Counted from the first letter of the stretch, positions 33,303 to 42,906 are shown. The stretch is 64,000 nucleotides of DNA from Candidatus Heimdallarchaeota archaeon LC_2 (GCA_001940725.1 MDVR01000042.1:1-64000); one strand, 5' to 3'. Translations and numbers: made by a program. Notes: generated from the sequence alone by a model not told the origin.

Positions 33303-33746
33303 TTATTCTATATATAAGTCACTATAAACCCGTTCCCCTTTAAATTTTCTCTTGACGGGATCCCATGGAAAGAATATCGTAACATTGAATTCCAATTTCT
33401 CTTGTGTTGGTTCCATGTTCAACCATTTTGCTTTATGGGTTCCGACAACATGAGCTTCTTGGAATACTCCTTGTGGACCAATAACAATATTTTCTAATGC
33501 AAAATCGATGTCGGGAAATGCGGTTAATAATTCAGTATAGAACGCGGCTGCTCCATCATGACCTTCCCATTTATGTCCTGTTTGGGGTATTATGTAAACA
33601 CAATCTTCAGTTAACGTGGAAATCAATCCCGGAATATCCCGATTATCTTCAGCGATTGAGTGTACTTTCCAAAGTTCCTTTATCTCTCTATATTGATCTG
33701 GTGTGATTTCTAATTGTAGCTGTTTACGTACTCTTTCTAAACTCAT
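33303..33746 (-). CDS. SnoaL-like NTF2-fold protein, 147 aa
   Basis: The opening helix (DQYREIKELWKVHSIAE), the GLISTLTEDCVYIIPQTGHKWEGHDGAAAFYTEL segment (shown in part) and FPDIDFALENIVI are typical of SnoaL-like polyketide-cyclase-related proteins. It may act as an isomerase, hydrolase or binding protein on a small organic substrate. It lies beside the oxidoreductase but in the opposite direction. Confidence 0.8.
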   Translation of the reverse strand: MSLERVRKQLQLEITPDQYREIKELWKVHSIAEDNRDIPGLISTLTEDCVYIIPQTGHKWEGHDGAAAFYTELLTAFPDIDFALENIVIGPQGVFQEAHVVGTHKAKWLNMEPTQEKLEFNVTIFFPWDPVKRKFKGERVYSDLYIE

Positions 33747-34165
33747 TGAACAAAATTGATTATACTGGTATTTTTAATTATGTATTACTGAAAATATTTA
33801 ATCTTTAAATACATTAAATTGTAAGTTGACACCCCTATCCCCAACGTACTAACCAAAATCACTGAAAATCAATAGAATTTATCGATTATAATCCAAAAGA
33901 ATTAATGATAATTCAGATTAACAAAGTCCGAAAAATCAAATATCGAAAAAATATTTTGAGTGGCCAATCCTCAGCTTCAATATTTTTTACAAACGAAACT
34001 GAGAACAGCCATAAAAACTGTTGACTTGCAAATGTTAATCCTTCTTTATCATTTGACTTCACAAAACTCCACAATGAAGTGGGGTATGAACTGATATATT
34101 GTCATTCTCTGGGTATTCTAGCTTAAGAATTTGTTTAGTTCAAACTGAAAGTTTCAATTAGAAAG
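33747..34165. other. Gene-free stretch
   Basis: No open frame or clear repeat. An AT-rich ATTTAATCTTTAAATAC near 33797 could serve as a promoter element, otherwise nothing is seen. Confidence 0.4.
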
Positions 34166-34390
34166 TTAATTATCTGAATCTTTGTTGTTTTCTCTGCTCA
34201 AAACTAAACCAATTGCACCACCCACGCTTATTCCGAGTGAAGTACCAAGACCTACTCCGAGAGCAAGATTTCCATAAGCCATTCCGAAGATTATTCCAAT
34301 GAATATCCCTCCAACTAATCCGAAGGACGTCCCCCTTATTATGAATCGATCGAATTTTTTTTCTAAATCATTTGTTTCTACTTTTGTCAT
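34166..34390 (-). CDS. Glycine-zipper membrane protein, 74 aa
   Basis: Two closely packed hydrophobic segments with regular Gly spacing (GLVGGIFIGIIFGMAYG and LGVGLGTSLGISVGGAIGL), preceded by a charged N-terminus and ending in a polar tail. Gly-zipper patterns mediate tight helix packing. No function can be assigned. Confidence 0.5.
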   Translation of the reverse strand: MTKVETNDLEKKFDRFIIRGTSFGLVGGIFIGIIFGMAYGNLALGVGLGTSLGISVGGAIGLVLSRENNKDSDN

Positions 34391-34535
34391 AAAATTACAC
34401 CATTAAGTTGATACTTAATTAACAATTAAGTACACACTTATCGATCGACAGATACCTAACGTATCACCCTAAATAATACCCACAGCTAGCTGGCATAATA
34501 CCAAAAAAATCATCTAGCAATTACCTCAACTTTTC

Positions 34536-35942
34536 ATGCAACAACTTGCATTTTATGATTATTTCGATCATCAGGGATTTGAATTTTACAGACTTAAGAT
34601 CAAGAAATCAACCAATTTGTATTTCAAACTTTTTCTTATCTGGACCATGTGGACCAATCGAGGTAGGGTTTGGCTACAATCTGTCTTTGCACTTGAATTT
34701 GGTATCTACTTGGATTCCAATCTTGTCAGCAGGATGATGAGTGATCTCCTAATTAACTTAGCTCCTAAACAGAGGGTCAAATCTTTGACCTTCAAGCTCA
34801 ATAATAAAAAAATTCCTCAAACTTCTCGAGAACTAATTTTACACCCTGTAGCTGAAAACAACCTAAAAGAATTTAGTCAGTTAGATACTCAGAATAAAGC
34901 AGATCTGATTGAAATCACACATCGATTGGCGTCAGGAGAGAGGTTGTCTGAGATCCAAGAGGGTAAACCAAGCTTAAAACCTTTTCACAAATTGAAGAAG
35001 TTTGGCTCGAAACTTCAAGATTGGACAATTAATACTGCTGTAAATAGCTTTGATGCAGTGGGAATTGCCATTGATGAAAAAATCATCAGAAAGGCATTTA
35101 ATCTCAAGAAGCATAAAGAATTTGGACATCACTGGGTATCTCGTTGCAAAACTTACCTACCAAGTATCATGATAGAAGTGGTTGGACTTCTCAGACCGGG
35201 AAGATTAGCAGAGGTGGTTGGTCACTTTTTCCCATATCCTCAGAAAAATTACGATGTTAATGGTAAATACAAGCCATTAAGAAAACATGAATTCTTGCAA
35301 CCTTTTTTAGAGGTTCTTTTCCAACGTTTTGGTGATTTAGTACTGGTTGCAGATGCTAATTATGCAACAAGAAAGGTGATTTCATGGTTACAGAGTAAAG
35401 GTTGGCATTTTGTGATGCGCTTGAACAGTAACAACAAGATGTTAGCTGGTATCAAAGAGCAATTTGAACAGAATGTGGATCTCAAATTCATTGTTGAATG
35501 GATGCATGAAGAAGAATTTGGTGGATTTATCCGTATTCTAGCTTATCGCCGTAGGTGGAAGGATGCTAAGGGAACTAGAAAACATAAAACCTATTATTTG
35601 ATAACAACATTGGATTGGGATGCAAGATCGATTTGGAGGTTTTACAGACTTCGCTGGTCACTGGAAAATACTTTCAAGGCACTTCCAGTATTGGATCGTA
35701 CACCAGGAATGGATGCAGATCTAATTCGTGGTTTTTTAGCATTGAATTTGCATGTGATAGCACCAATCTGCTATCAGAGTAGATCTTCAAGTCGTACAGT
35801 AGCTAAATTGTTGAATTTACCCATGTTGGTGAAAGGAAAAAAAGTGGTTTGGCAAAACATTCCTACCCGCTTTGCCAGACGTTTGCTATTGATCGGCTAT
35901 TACCGTTCAATGGAGTTCCTGAAGATTGAATTAGAGATCTAA
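34536..35942 (+). CDS. IS4-like DDE transposase
   Basis: A 468-aa transposase. Candidate catalytic residues: first Asp in DAVGIAIDEK, second in LVLVADANYAT, and Glu in the YxxLRWxxE-type motif FYRLRWSLENTFK. Length and motif order fit IS4-group enzymes. The frame is intact. I could not find convincing terminal inverted repeats in the 150 bp on either side, so the limits of the element are undefined. Copy 3 of the structured repeat element lies immediately downstream. Confidence 0.85.
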   Translation: MQQLAFYDYFDHQGFEFYRLKIKKSTNLYFKLFLIWTMWTNRGRVWLQSVFALEFGIYLDSNLVSRMMSDLLINLAPKQRVKSLTFKLNNKKIPQTSRELILHPVAENNLKEFSQLDTQNKADLIEITHRLASGERLSEIQEGKPSLKPFHKLKKFGSKLQDWTINTAVNSFDAVGIAIDEKIIRKAFNLKKHKEFGHHWVSRCKTYLPSIMIEVVGLLRPGRLAEVVGHFFPYPQKNYDVNGKYKPLRKHEFLQPFLEVLFQRFGDLVLVADANYATRKVISWLQSKGWHFVMRLNSNNKMLAGIKEQFEQNVDLKFIVEWMHEEEFGGFIRILAYRRRWKDAKGTRKHKTYYLITTLDWDARSIWRFYRLRWSLENTFKALPVLDRTPGMDADLIRGFLALNLHVIAPICYQSRSSSRTVAKLLNLPMLVKGKKVVWQNIPTRFARRLLLIGYYRSMEFLKIELEI

Positions 35943-36105
35943 TACACAAGTCCTACGTTGGTGATTCATCATCAACCCCACTGGAGGTTCCATCTCAGAA
36001 AAGGATTTGATTTACTGAATATTAAAACTAATAGCATACGTGTGAATGTTTCTAGTATTACTATAATTATTTCATTGATTAATTAGTGATACATCTGTTT
36101 TCTGT

Positions 36106-36545
36106 CGATCGATCGAAAAGATTAATTGCTAAATTTAGACTTACATCCTTTAGAAATAGAGGAGTAAGAGGACTAGGTAAGTATCTACCTGTCATTTCTT
36201 CTAAAAATTCTAAAAAGAAGAAGTACGGAAAAGCTGGAAGCGTACCAAAAAGCCATAACGGCAGTCCTACCCTGTTAGTTCAAACTTACAGGAACGCTGG
36301 TACTCGGAGTACTCATTCATCACTGAATGAGTTCTTTGAAAATGATCAACCAGTGGTTAAAAATCACGGAAAAACTGACTTTATAGAAACTAGTAAGAAG
36401 AGAAGCAGAAGGACGCACCGTTCCAATGGAACAGAACCTATTTCAACAGAAGCTATTTTGGCTGAAACTAAAAAAGTGAAAGTGATGGCGACATCAGATA
36501 TAGGGTTGCTGAACATGAAAAAATTTATTTCAAATAAGAAATAAT
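36106..36545 (+). ncRNA. Three-copy structured repeat element, copy 3 (possible RNA gene)
   Basis: Shares with copies 1 and 2 the blocks TAAGAGGACTAGGTAAG, GGAAAAGCTGGAAGCGTACC, the AGGTA/TACCT hairpin, CTGG/CCAG (36297-36300 with 36350-36353), GTTCC/GGAAC (36420-36432) and GTGATGGCGACATC. Inside the CTGG/CCAG stem the sequence is unrelated to copies 1 and 2 yet forms ACTCATTCA/TGAATGAGT around a TCAC loop (36311-36332). A 152-codon frame (36086-36544) spans it but is broken in both other copies. Confidence 0.6.
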
Positions 36546-36640
36546 AGTGGATCATTACACATTGTTTAAATGAAGGATTTCGAGCTGAAATTTGATAGAT
36601 CGTAATATCTAACATTCAAATTGAATGGAGAATATTAAAA

Positions 36641-38323
36641 ATGAAAAGAATAGCACAAATTCTTATTATTATGTCATTACTGCTAGTATCAACATTTATT
36701 CCAAATGTTAATTCATCATCAGTTACCACAATTAACCATCTGAAAAATGAGACAACTCAATCAATTTCTGTAAATCAGCTCGAAGGTTCATTTGAGGTTT
36801 TATCTAGACCATATTTGGATGCGGTATTTAATTCCAGTAGTTCTAGCCTTTTAACAGTAACCAGAGATAGGAATGATTCCCTTGGTCACGGTGCAATTCA
36901 TGAAATGGAGATCTATCAAAATGTAACGGTTCAATATAAAGTTGTTAACGGTGATGAAAACACTACTGTTAGACTACATTTAGATGCACCTGCAGTAAAT
37001 TTTACAGCTACTCAAACTGATTATTCCTTAGACTTGGCTAGTAATAATGTAAATGAATCTTTAGTGATGAAATATGTTTCTTCCTCTACAGATCTAGAAA
37101 ACATTACCTTACCTTATGATAAAGATTTTGGGGAACTTGTTAATGTCAACATTTCCACATATGAAGTTGAATTTAATATAACTTCAAATTTTATACGTTA
37201 TTTTGGGGCAGTTGATGCTTCAAATCATGAGACTTTAGGAAATGCACCATTTAATTTTATCACTACTCAACAATATTGGACAACCAAAAGTGTGGATGAA
37301 TTCTATATCCAAACTGAAGTAGCAGATATAAATATTCTTGCCAATAATACTTCAGCTGCTGATGTCTATGGGATTGCTTACAGGACTTCACCTACGGATC
37401 AATTCACAAGAGTTAATTATACAACACCTGTTACAACTCCTCTTTTCGATGAGAATATTACATTACCTGAGTTCAATCTTGGTGTAACAGTTGAATGGTT
37501 CTCATATGCTTATTTAAATGAAGTATTAAATGGTACTCCAATATTAAAAATAGTAGAAAGAACCGAATTCAAACGTGTGAAAATGGAAGATGGAACACCC
37601 TCACTATTTACTGAAATTAATTCACAACATAAAGATAAATTACTAGTTGACAATACACTTTATACTCAATCAAATAATGTTAATATTTCAATTAGTGCAA
37701 CAGTGGTCAAAGGGCATATTGATTCATTTAATCTGACCTTTGGAGACAATAGTTCATTAATGCCTTTGGATAATGTGAATGACCCAACAGGGAACATTAG
37801 TAGAGAAGGAGAATTCTTCAATTTCACGCAAAATTTTGAAGCTGGAAGACATGATATATTTCTCGCAGCTTTTACAGATAAAGGTATAGAAATTAATGCA
37901 ACATATGTATTATTTATAGATCAAACAGCGCCTACAGTCTCACTTAAAGAAGAATTTGATCAATCTCAAGTTATTTCAACTTCTGGAAAAGTTACATTTG
38001 AATTTGATTTCTCAGATGAATTATCAGGAGTCAGAGAAGCAATTCTAGATTTGGGAGATGGCAAATCAGTTGAGGTTACAGATAAAAATGAATATACACA
38101 TCGGTATCTTGAATTCCGAATTGGCTACCTTGTAACTCTTACAATTGTGGATTTTGCAGGAAATGTAGTTATTTCTGAAACACTACAAATCAAAGTTATA
38201 CCTGAACCAATTGGGGATACTGATGCACCTAATGCAGAATTTTGGTTGCTTCTTTTATTTGTTGTAATTGGAATAGTAGCTTACAAGTTTCGTGAGAAGA
38301 TATCTGATATATTAGGAAGATAA
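36641..38323 (+). CDS. Secreted cell-surface protein with PKD/Ig-like C-terminal domain
   Basis: A 560-aa exported protein. Signal peptide at 1-25 (IAQILIIMSLLLVSTFI), a long Asn/Thr-rich beta region with many N-x-S/T sites, and about residues 425-525 resemble a PKD/Ig-like fold (DQTAPTVSL, LSGVREAILDLGDGK, IVDFAGNVV). The C-terminal helix (FWLLLLFVVIGIVAYKF) anchors it. GGAG at 36627-36630 is a plausible ribosome site before the ATG. An adhesin or S-layer-associated role is inferred from topology only. Confidence 0.78.
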   Translation: MKRIAQILIIMSLLLVSTFIPNVNSSSVTTINHLKNETTQSISVNQLEGSFEVLSRPYLDAVFNSSSSSLLTVTRDRNDSLGHGAIHEMEIYQNVTVQYKVVNGDENTTVRLHLDAPAVNFTATQTDYSLDLASNNVNESLVMKYVSSSTDLENITLPYDKDFGELVNVNISTYEVEFNITSNFIRYFGAVDASNHETLGNAPFNFITTQQYWTTKSVDEFYIQTEVADINILANNTSAADVYGIAYRTSPTDQFTRVNYTTPVTTPLFDENITLPEFNLGVTVEWFSYAYLNEVLNGTPILKIVERTEFKRVKMEDGTPSLFTEINSQHKDKLLVDNTLYTQSNNVNISISATVVKGHIDSFNLTFGDNSSLMPLDNVNDPTGNISREGEFFNFTQNFEAGRHDIFLAAFTDKGIEINATYVLFIDQTAPTVSLKEEFDQSQVISTSGKVTFEFDFSDELSGVREAILDLGDGKSVEVTDKNEYTHRYLEFRIGYLVTLTIVDFAGNVVISETLQIKVIPEPIGDTDAPNAEFWLLLLFVVIGIVAYKFREKISDILGR

Positions 38324-38404
38324 ATATAATATTATATCTAGCATATTTATTTAATTACAAAGATAAAATAATATACAGTGGACGTATGACTACATAAACA
38401 AAAC

Positions 38405-39325
38405 ATGAATTCATTATTTTCGGTAATACTAATCATTGGAATTTTTTGTTTTTATTCATTATTATGGATTATTTATTACAAACAATATCGATTTGCTAGC
38501 TATTTATTTGATTTATTGCCTTATTATCCCATATTTAGCATATTAAATGGTTTAACATTAATCAGTATTTTTTGGAGTAACATTGAAAATTCAACTAATA
38601 AAATATTATTAACGATAATTTCAATTGCACTATTTTCTCCGCAATTCATTTTATTCAGTAAATGGAGACGTAATTATATTATTGCAAAATACGAAAAACT
38701 GCTAGTAGAATTAGCTACAAATGACAAAATAGAACTACTAAGTTTCGAGGATTATTTGAACCGAAAAAATAAACCATTTGAAAAAACTATTGTCATAATT
38801 CGACACGATGTAGATATTTCATTGAACAGAGCAAAAAATATGATGAGACTTGATAAAAAATATGGAATACCTGCAACATACTTCTTCAGGAATAAATGTG
38901 AGAAATATAAATTTGACGAGATTATCCCGATTCTAAAAGATATAAGAAAATATGATAATATTTATGCCGGATTTCATTTTTCAACTTTGACAAATACCGA
39001 AGGAGACATAAAAACTGCAAAATCAAGATTTAAAGAAGAATTAGAAATTTTTAAGAAACATGCCACAATTAGGTTCATAGCGGCTCATGGTGATATGTAC
39101 AAAAATAGACAACTAGTAACAGATAAAATAATAAATTTAGAAGAATTAGGACTTCATTCTGCTTATGATATAAATCATGATTTTTATCTTAGTGAGGCGG
39201 GGGGGTTACATCATTTTAATAGAGAAGAAGGGGGTATTACATTTGAGGATCAAATTAAGATCTTATCCAACCCACCCAAAGGAAAGTTAATTCAAATTTT
39301 AATACATCCAGATTGGTGGTTTTAA
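38405..39325 (+). CDS. Polysaccharide-deacetylase-like membrane protein
   Basis: A 306-aa protein. Three hydrophobic segments at the N-terminus (about 1-85) are followed by a cytoplasmic or external domain with the NodB-type features IIRHDVDISLNRA (His-Asp-x-Asp), YGIPATYFF, AGFHFST and FIAAHGD. These resemble carbohydrate esterase family 4 folds, which remove N-acetyl groups from glycans, but the motif order is diverged and activity is uncertain. It is followed after 42 bp by a methyltransferase, possibly co-transcribed. Confidence 0.65.
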   Translation: MNSLFSVILIIGIFCFYSLLWIIYYKQYRFASYLFDLLPYYPIFSILNGLTLISIFWSNIENSTNKILLTIISIALFSPQFILFSKWRRNYIIAKYEKLLVELATNDKIELLSFEDYLNRKNKPFEKTIVIIRHDVDISLNRAKNMMRLDKKYGIPATYFFRNKCEKYKFDEIIPILKDIRKYDNIYAGFHFSTLTNTEGDIKTAKSRFKEELEIFKKHATIRFIAAHGDMYKNRQLVTDKIINLEELGLHSAYDINHDFYLSEAGGLHHFNREEGGITFEDQIKILSNPPKGKLIQILIHPDWWF

Positions 39326-39367
39326 CTTATATATTAGCGTGAAATAACTTGATTCATCATTAAAGTT

Positions 39368-39943
39368 GTGTTAAATCGATTTATTTATAACAATTTAGAA
39401 ATGCAATATATTGTGGAAAACTCTGTAAATGACAAAATCTTGGATGTGGGGTGTGGTATTCGACCAAGGGGTGATGTAAATCTCGATTTAACCGAATCGG
39501 AAAATATTCCAAATTTTGTTCTAGGAGATGCATTGGATTTGCCATTTGATGAGAATTCATTTGCAACTGTGTATTCTTCCGGATTATCCCTGTGGTCTAC
39601 CGATCATGATGATTCGAAATTGTTGAAATCTTGGCAAGAAGCTGTCAGAGTTGCAAAAGATCAAGTTGTAATGGAATATAATTATACAAAACAAAGTAAA
39701 CAATGGAGAGGAAGACATCCAATTGACTCATTAAATTGGCTTCAGAGTAATCTATCTAATGAAATTACTTTGGAATATTCTGAACGAGGAAAATTTTCAA
39801 ATTTAATTCGACCATTTGAAAAAATATTTGGTAAATCCTTCACAATAGTCTTTTTGAACAAAATTATGAGAAGATCTTATTATAGTAAATTTAAGCTAAA
39901 ACTGTCAGAAAAGGAAAATCTTCCAGAAGTCAAGTGGAATTAA
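39368..39943 (+). CDS. Class I SAM-dependent methyltransferase
   Basis: A 191-aa protein. Motif I is ILDVGCGIRPRGDVNLDL with a SAM-binding Asp, then GDALDLPFDENSF, the typical Methyltransf_11-type post-I motif. The C-terminal part is basic. The start is GTG at 39368, or ATG at 39401 which would remove 11 residues. The preceding deacetylase-like gene suggests a surface-glycan or lipid substrate, but this is a guess. Confidence 0.75.
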   Translation: MLNRFIYNNLEMQYIVENSVNDKILDVGCGIRPRGDVNLDLTESENIPNFVLGDALDLPFDENSFATVYSSGLSLWSTDHDDSKLLKSWQEAVRVAKDQVVMEYNYTKQSKQWRGRHPIDSLNWLQSNLSNEITLEYSERGKFSNLIRPFEKIFGKSFTIVFLNKIMRRSYYSKFKLKLSEKENLPEVKWN

Positions 39944-40097
39944 TATTAAGTAAACATTACAATAATCAATAAAATACATATCTTATTTCCAAATTCGTAA
40001 TTTGATTATTTTCTTGATTTAATTGAGTTATACCGATACGTCAATACATAAGCTAAATGAATAATAATATTTCTGAACGAATAACCGGATTTGATAT

Positions 40098-40217
40098 GGG
40101 TCCGTGGTCTAGCCCGGTTATGAATTACTGCATTGCGATTCAGTAATTAACAAACGTTTCCTTCACGAATAATCTTGAGAATGGAGAAAATCCTGGGTTC
40201 AAATCCCGGCGGGCCCA
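40098..40217 (+). tRNA. tRNA-Val (CAC) with two bulge-helix-bulge introns
   Basis: The acceptor stem pairs GGGTCCG (40098-40104) with CGGGCCC (40210-40216), discriminator A40217. The T arm is CTGGG/CCCGG around TTCAAAT. The anticodon stem TTTCC (40157-40161) pairs with GGAGA (40183-40187); anticodon CAC is 40164-40166. Intron 1 (40123-40153, 31 nt) interrupts the D stem: exon GTTA pairs with intron TAAC between bulges TG^A and AA^A, followed by ATTACTG/CAGTAAT. Intron 2 (40168-40181, 14 nt) is at 37/38: TTCA pairs with TGAG between bulges CG^A and AA^T. The spliced product is 75 nt with a normal cloverleaf; no CCA is encoded. Confidence 0.87.
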
Positions 40218-40339
40218 TTTTCAATTTTTATAATCCAAATTGACCTAAAGATAATAGATATCGAGTTTTTATTAGTAGACTTATCCTTATTTTAAAAAGG
40301 AAAAAGATTGAATTGAAATTATATCAAAGGTAAAAAGCA

Positions 40340-41647
40340 ATGAGTAACGTCTCCTTATTTCAAACTAAATATACAACCAGCGAAAATTTAGAAAGTTTAT
40401 CTAAAAAATTACAAGAACCGGATTGGATATTAAAGAGGAGAAAAGATGCCTTCTCTAAATTCAACAAGTTACCATACGATCAAGATACTCTATTTTACAA
40501 ATACACCAATTTTAGAAAATTAAATCCTGAAAAATTGACACCGATGTGGGAATTAGAAGATGTTATTAATTTTCCAGAATATGATCAAGACCCAACTTCA
40601 ATTGAATTTGATGCTTCGGTAAAAATAAATTTAGATATTGAAATGCAAAATAAAGGTATTATTTTTACCTCTTTAAATAATTTGATTAAAATGGATGAAG
40701 CCTTAGCAAAGAAAATTATTAAGAAGATTGATGGTATTTCAAATAATTTTGATAAACTTGGATTATTAGCTAGAGCTTTCTCATCTAATACGATGGTTTT
40801 GTATGTCCCAAAAGGTGTTATTTTAGACAAACCAATTACAAAAGAGATCTATAATTCTCCTGGTCCTTATACTTCTTTTAATGAATTTATTGCTTATTTT
40901 GAAGAAGAAACACAAGTGGAAATTAGAGAAACATTTCAAAACAACAATCAAAGTGCCAATGACGACGATCAAATATACATTTCAATGAATGTATTTTATT
41001 TAAAAGATCATGCAAACGTAAGCCATTCACAAATACAAGCATGGCGAAATAATGTTGTACATATTATTGCTAAAACTGTAGATCTAGACAATTATTCGAA
41101 AATAACATCTCTTTCACATTTACAAGGTGGACAAATGACACGTCAAAATAGCTTATTGAATTTAAGGGGAAGAGGATCTGAAGGTTACGATTTATTTTTG
41201 AAATTTGGAAACGATAAACAGAGATTTGATGTTAAATCAGAACTTCGTCATTATGGGGAAGATACAATAGGTCAAACACACGCTCGATCAGTGATGACAG
41301 GAAAATCTGAATCGATCTTACGAGGGTTAATCACCATATATGAAACTGCTATAAATGCTGATTCTTGGTTGACATCTAAGGGAATGACAATAGGGAAAGC
41401 CAAAATAAGTGCAATTCCATCATTAGCAATTTTACAAAATGATGTCAAAGCAGCACATGCTGCATCAGTAGAACCATTAAATGAGAATGTTATTTTTTAC
41501 TTAGAAACTCGAGGAATTGATAAAAAAACATCAAAAGAAATGCTTGTAAAAGGTTATTTTGAACACATTTTAAAATTATACAAAAAGGAAGAAACTTCAG
41601 TGGCATCAAGAAAACACCTAAACAAGAAATGGACAACATTGAATTAA
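40340..41647 (+). CDS. SufB/SufD-family iron-sulfur cluster assembly protein
   Basis: A 435-aa protein of the SUF scaffold family, whose members form the SufBCD complex with the ATPase SufC. Visible family features are the N-terminal EPDWILKRRKDAFSKF, the beta-helix core (VSHSQIQAW, ISHL-like SLSHLQGGQMTRQNSLL) and the C-terminal ILQNDVKAAHAASVEPL. Archaea often have one SufB/D-like protein. No SufC is visible in the window; the tRNA is the next feature upstream. The last 19 bp overlap the Rieske gene, indicating coupled translation. Confidence 0.9.
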   Translation: MSNVSLFQTKYTTSENLESLSKKLQEPDWILKRRKDAFSKFNKLPYDQDTLFYKYTNFRKLNPEKLTPMWELEDVINFPEYDQDPTSIEFDASVKINLDIEMQNKGIIFTSLNNLIKMDEALAKKIIKKIDGISNNFDKLGLLARAFSSNTMVLYVPKGVILDKPITKEIYNSPGPYTSFNEFIAYFEEETQVEIRETFQNNNQSANDDDQIYISMNVFYLKDHANVSHSQIQAWRNNVVHIIAKTVDLDNYSKITSLSHLQGGQMTRQNSLLNLRGRGSEGYDLFLKFGNDKQRFDVKSELRHYGEDTIGQTHARSVMTGKSESILRGLITIYETAINADSWLTSKGMTIGKAKISAIPSLAILQNDVKAAHAASVEPLNENVIFYLETRGIDKKTSKEMLVKGYFEHILKLYKKEETSVASRKHLNKKWTTLN

Positions 41648-41967
41648 GTGATATAATGACAGAATTGGTTGAAGTATGCAAGAATGATTTTCCTGAAGAA
41701 GGAAAGCTCAAATCTGTTGATGTTGAAGGAATTCAACTAATGATAACAATAATTGAAGGAAAACCTGTTCTCATTTCTAGAATTTGTACCCATAAAACTT
41801 ATGATCTTACAAAAGGGCACTATGAAGAGGGTTATGTTACGTGTATGTTGCACACATCCGTTTTTGACTTAGAGGATGGAGAAGCTCTAAATGCACCAGC
41901 AACAGAACCACTAGAAATTTATGAAACTGTAACCAAAGATGAATCAATATATATGGTTCTGAAGTAA
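41629..41967 (+). CDS. Rieske-type [2Fe-2S] protein
   Basis: A 112-aa soluble ferredoxin. The two ligand motifs are CTH (ICTHKTYDL) and CMLH (VTCMLHTSVFD), with the following PATEPLEIYE strand as in NirD-like and dioxygenase-type Rieske ferredoxins. The first motif has the spacing C-x-H, as expected. It overlaps the SufB/D-like gene by 19 bp and abuts the DNA methyltransferase with no spacer. An electron-carrier role is expected; the partner is unknown. Confidence 0.88.
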   Translation: MDNIELSDIMTELVEVCKNDFPEEGKLKSVDVEGIQLMITIIEGKPVLISRICTHKTYDLTKGHYEEGYVTCMLHTSVFDLEDGEALNAPATEPLEIYETVTKDESIYMVLK

Positions 41968-42906
41968 ATGGATTTGATTGATTTATTTTGTGGTGGTGGA
42001 GGCTCTAGTCGAGGATTCCATTTAATGGGTTTCAAAACAATTTGTGCGATTGATCAGGTTCCCTCATGTATAATTACCTATAACAAAAATTTTGGGAATG
42101 TTGCAATGTCAGCAGACATCTCTAACTTGCGATCTGAAATAATTCTAGAGAAAGCAAAAAAAAAACCATTTGTAGTGACTGCCTCCCCACCCTGTGAACC
42201 GTTCACTTTAGCTAATGAAAATCGTATAGCAAATCCATTTGATAGATTATTTGATGATCAAATTGGAAGATTGACAATAGATGCAATTAGATTAATCGGA
42301 GATTTGGACCCGGAGTTTTTTGTTATCGAAAATGTTAAGGGGATTCTAGATGGTGAAGGAAAAAAATTGTTAGCTGAGGAAATTGAAAGCTTGGGGTTAG
42401 GGAAGCCATTTTTCACAATAATAAATGCTGAAAGATTTGGTGTCCCCTCATATAGAACAAGAGTCCTAATTACAAATTTCAAAATTAACTTTCCAAATTT
42501 AAAACCAGTTTCATTATTTCAAGCGATTAACGACTTGCCTGATGTCAATTATCCACATGAATTCGATGATCATATAACTTCAACATTGAATGAAAAGCAT
42601 ATGAAGAAAATACCGAATTTACCAGCTGGAGAAGGTCTAGTGTATTATCGAGGGGCTAAGACCGAAATGAGGAATTATATTAGGCTTAAATTTGAAGATC
42701 CTGCACCTGTGATAATGGGAAAAAGCAGATATGTGCACCCCACTGAAGACAGATTACTAACTCCAAGAGAACATGCAAGGTTGATGAGTTTTCCTGATGA
42801 GCATAAATTTTATGGAACATTAGAAGAAAAATATGATATGATTGGTGAAGCAGTTCCACCTCTAATAACAAAATCAATTGCTGCTCAATTAATTAAAATG
42901 AGTTGA
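41968..42906 (+). CDS. DNA (cytosine-5-)-methyltransferase
   Basis: A 312-aa m5C methyltransferase transferring methyl from SAM to cytosine in DNA. Motifs: I DLFCGGGGSSRGF, IV with the catalytic Cys ASPPCEPF, VI FVIENVKG, VIII YRTRVLI, and X MIGEAVPPLITKSIA. The target-recognition part is short. No restriction endonuclease is adjacent, so it may be an orphan methylase. The ATG directly follows the Rieske stop codon, and the 3' end overlaps the convergent glycosyltransferase by 18 bp. Confidence 0.93.
   Translation: MDLIDLFCGGGGSSRGFHLMGFKTICAIDQVPSCIITYNKNFGNVAMSADISNLRSEIILEKAKKKPFVVTASPPCEPFTLANENRIANPFDRLFDDQIGRLTIDAIRLIGDLDPEFFVIENVKGILDGEGKKLLAEEIESLGLGKPFFTIINAERFGVPSYRTRVLITNFKINFPNLKPVSLFQAINDLPDVNYPHEFDDHITSTLNEKHMKKIPNLPAGEGLVYYRGAKTEMRNYIRLKFEDPAPVIMGKSRYVHPTEDRLLTPREHARLMSFPDEHKFYGTLEEKYDMIGEAVPPLITKSIAAQLIKMS

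Noticed and set aside
34391..36085. Terminal inverted repeats for the IS4-like transposase
   Set aside because: I compared both flanks by eye and found no convincing inverted pair or target duplication, so no element boundaries are given.
36086..36544. 152-codon frame across copy 3 of the structured repeat element
   Set aside because: The frame is broken in both other copies, differences between copies are not concentrated at third codon positions, and hairpins at matching positions suggest RNA. A decayed protein gene is not fully excluded.
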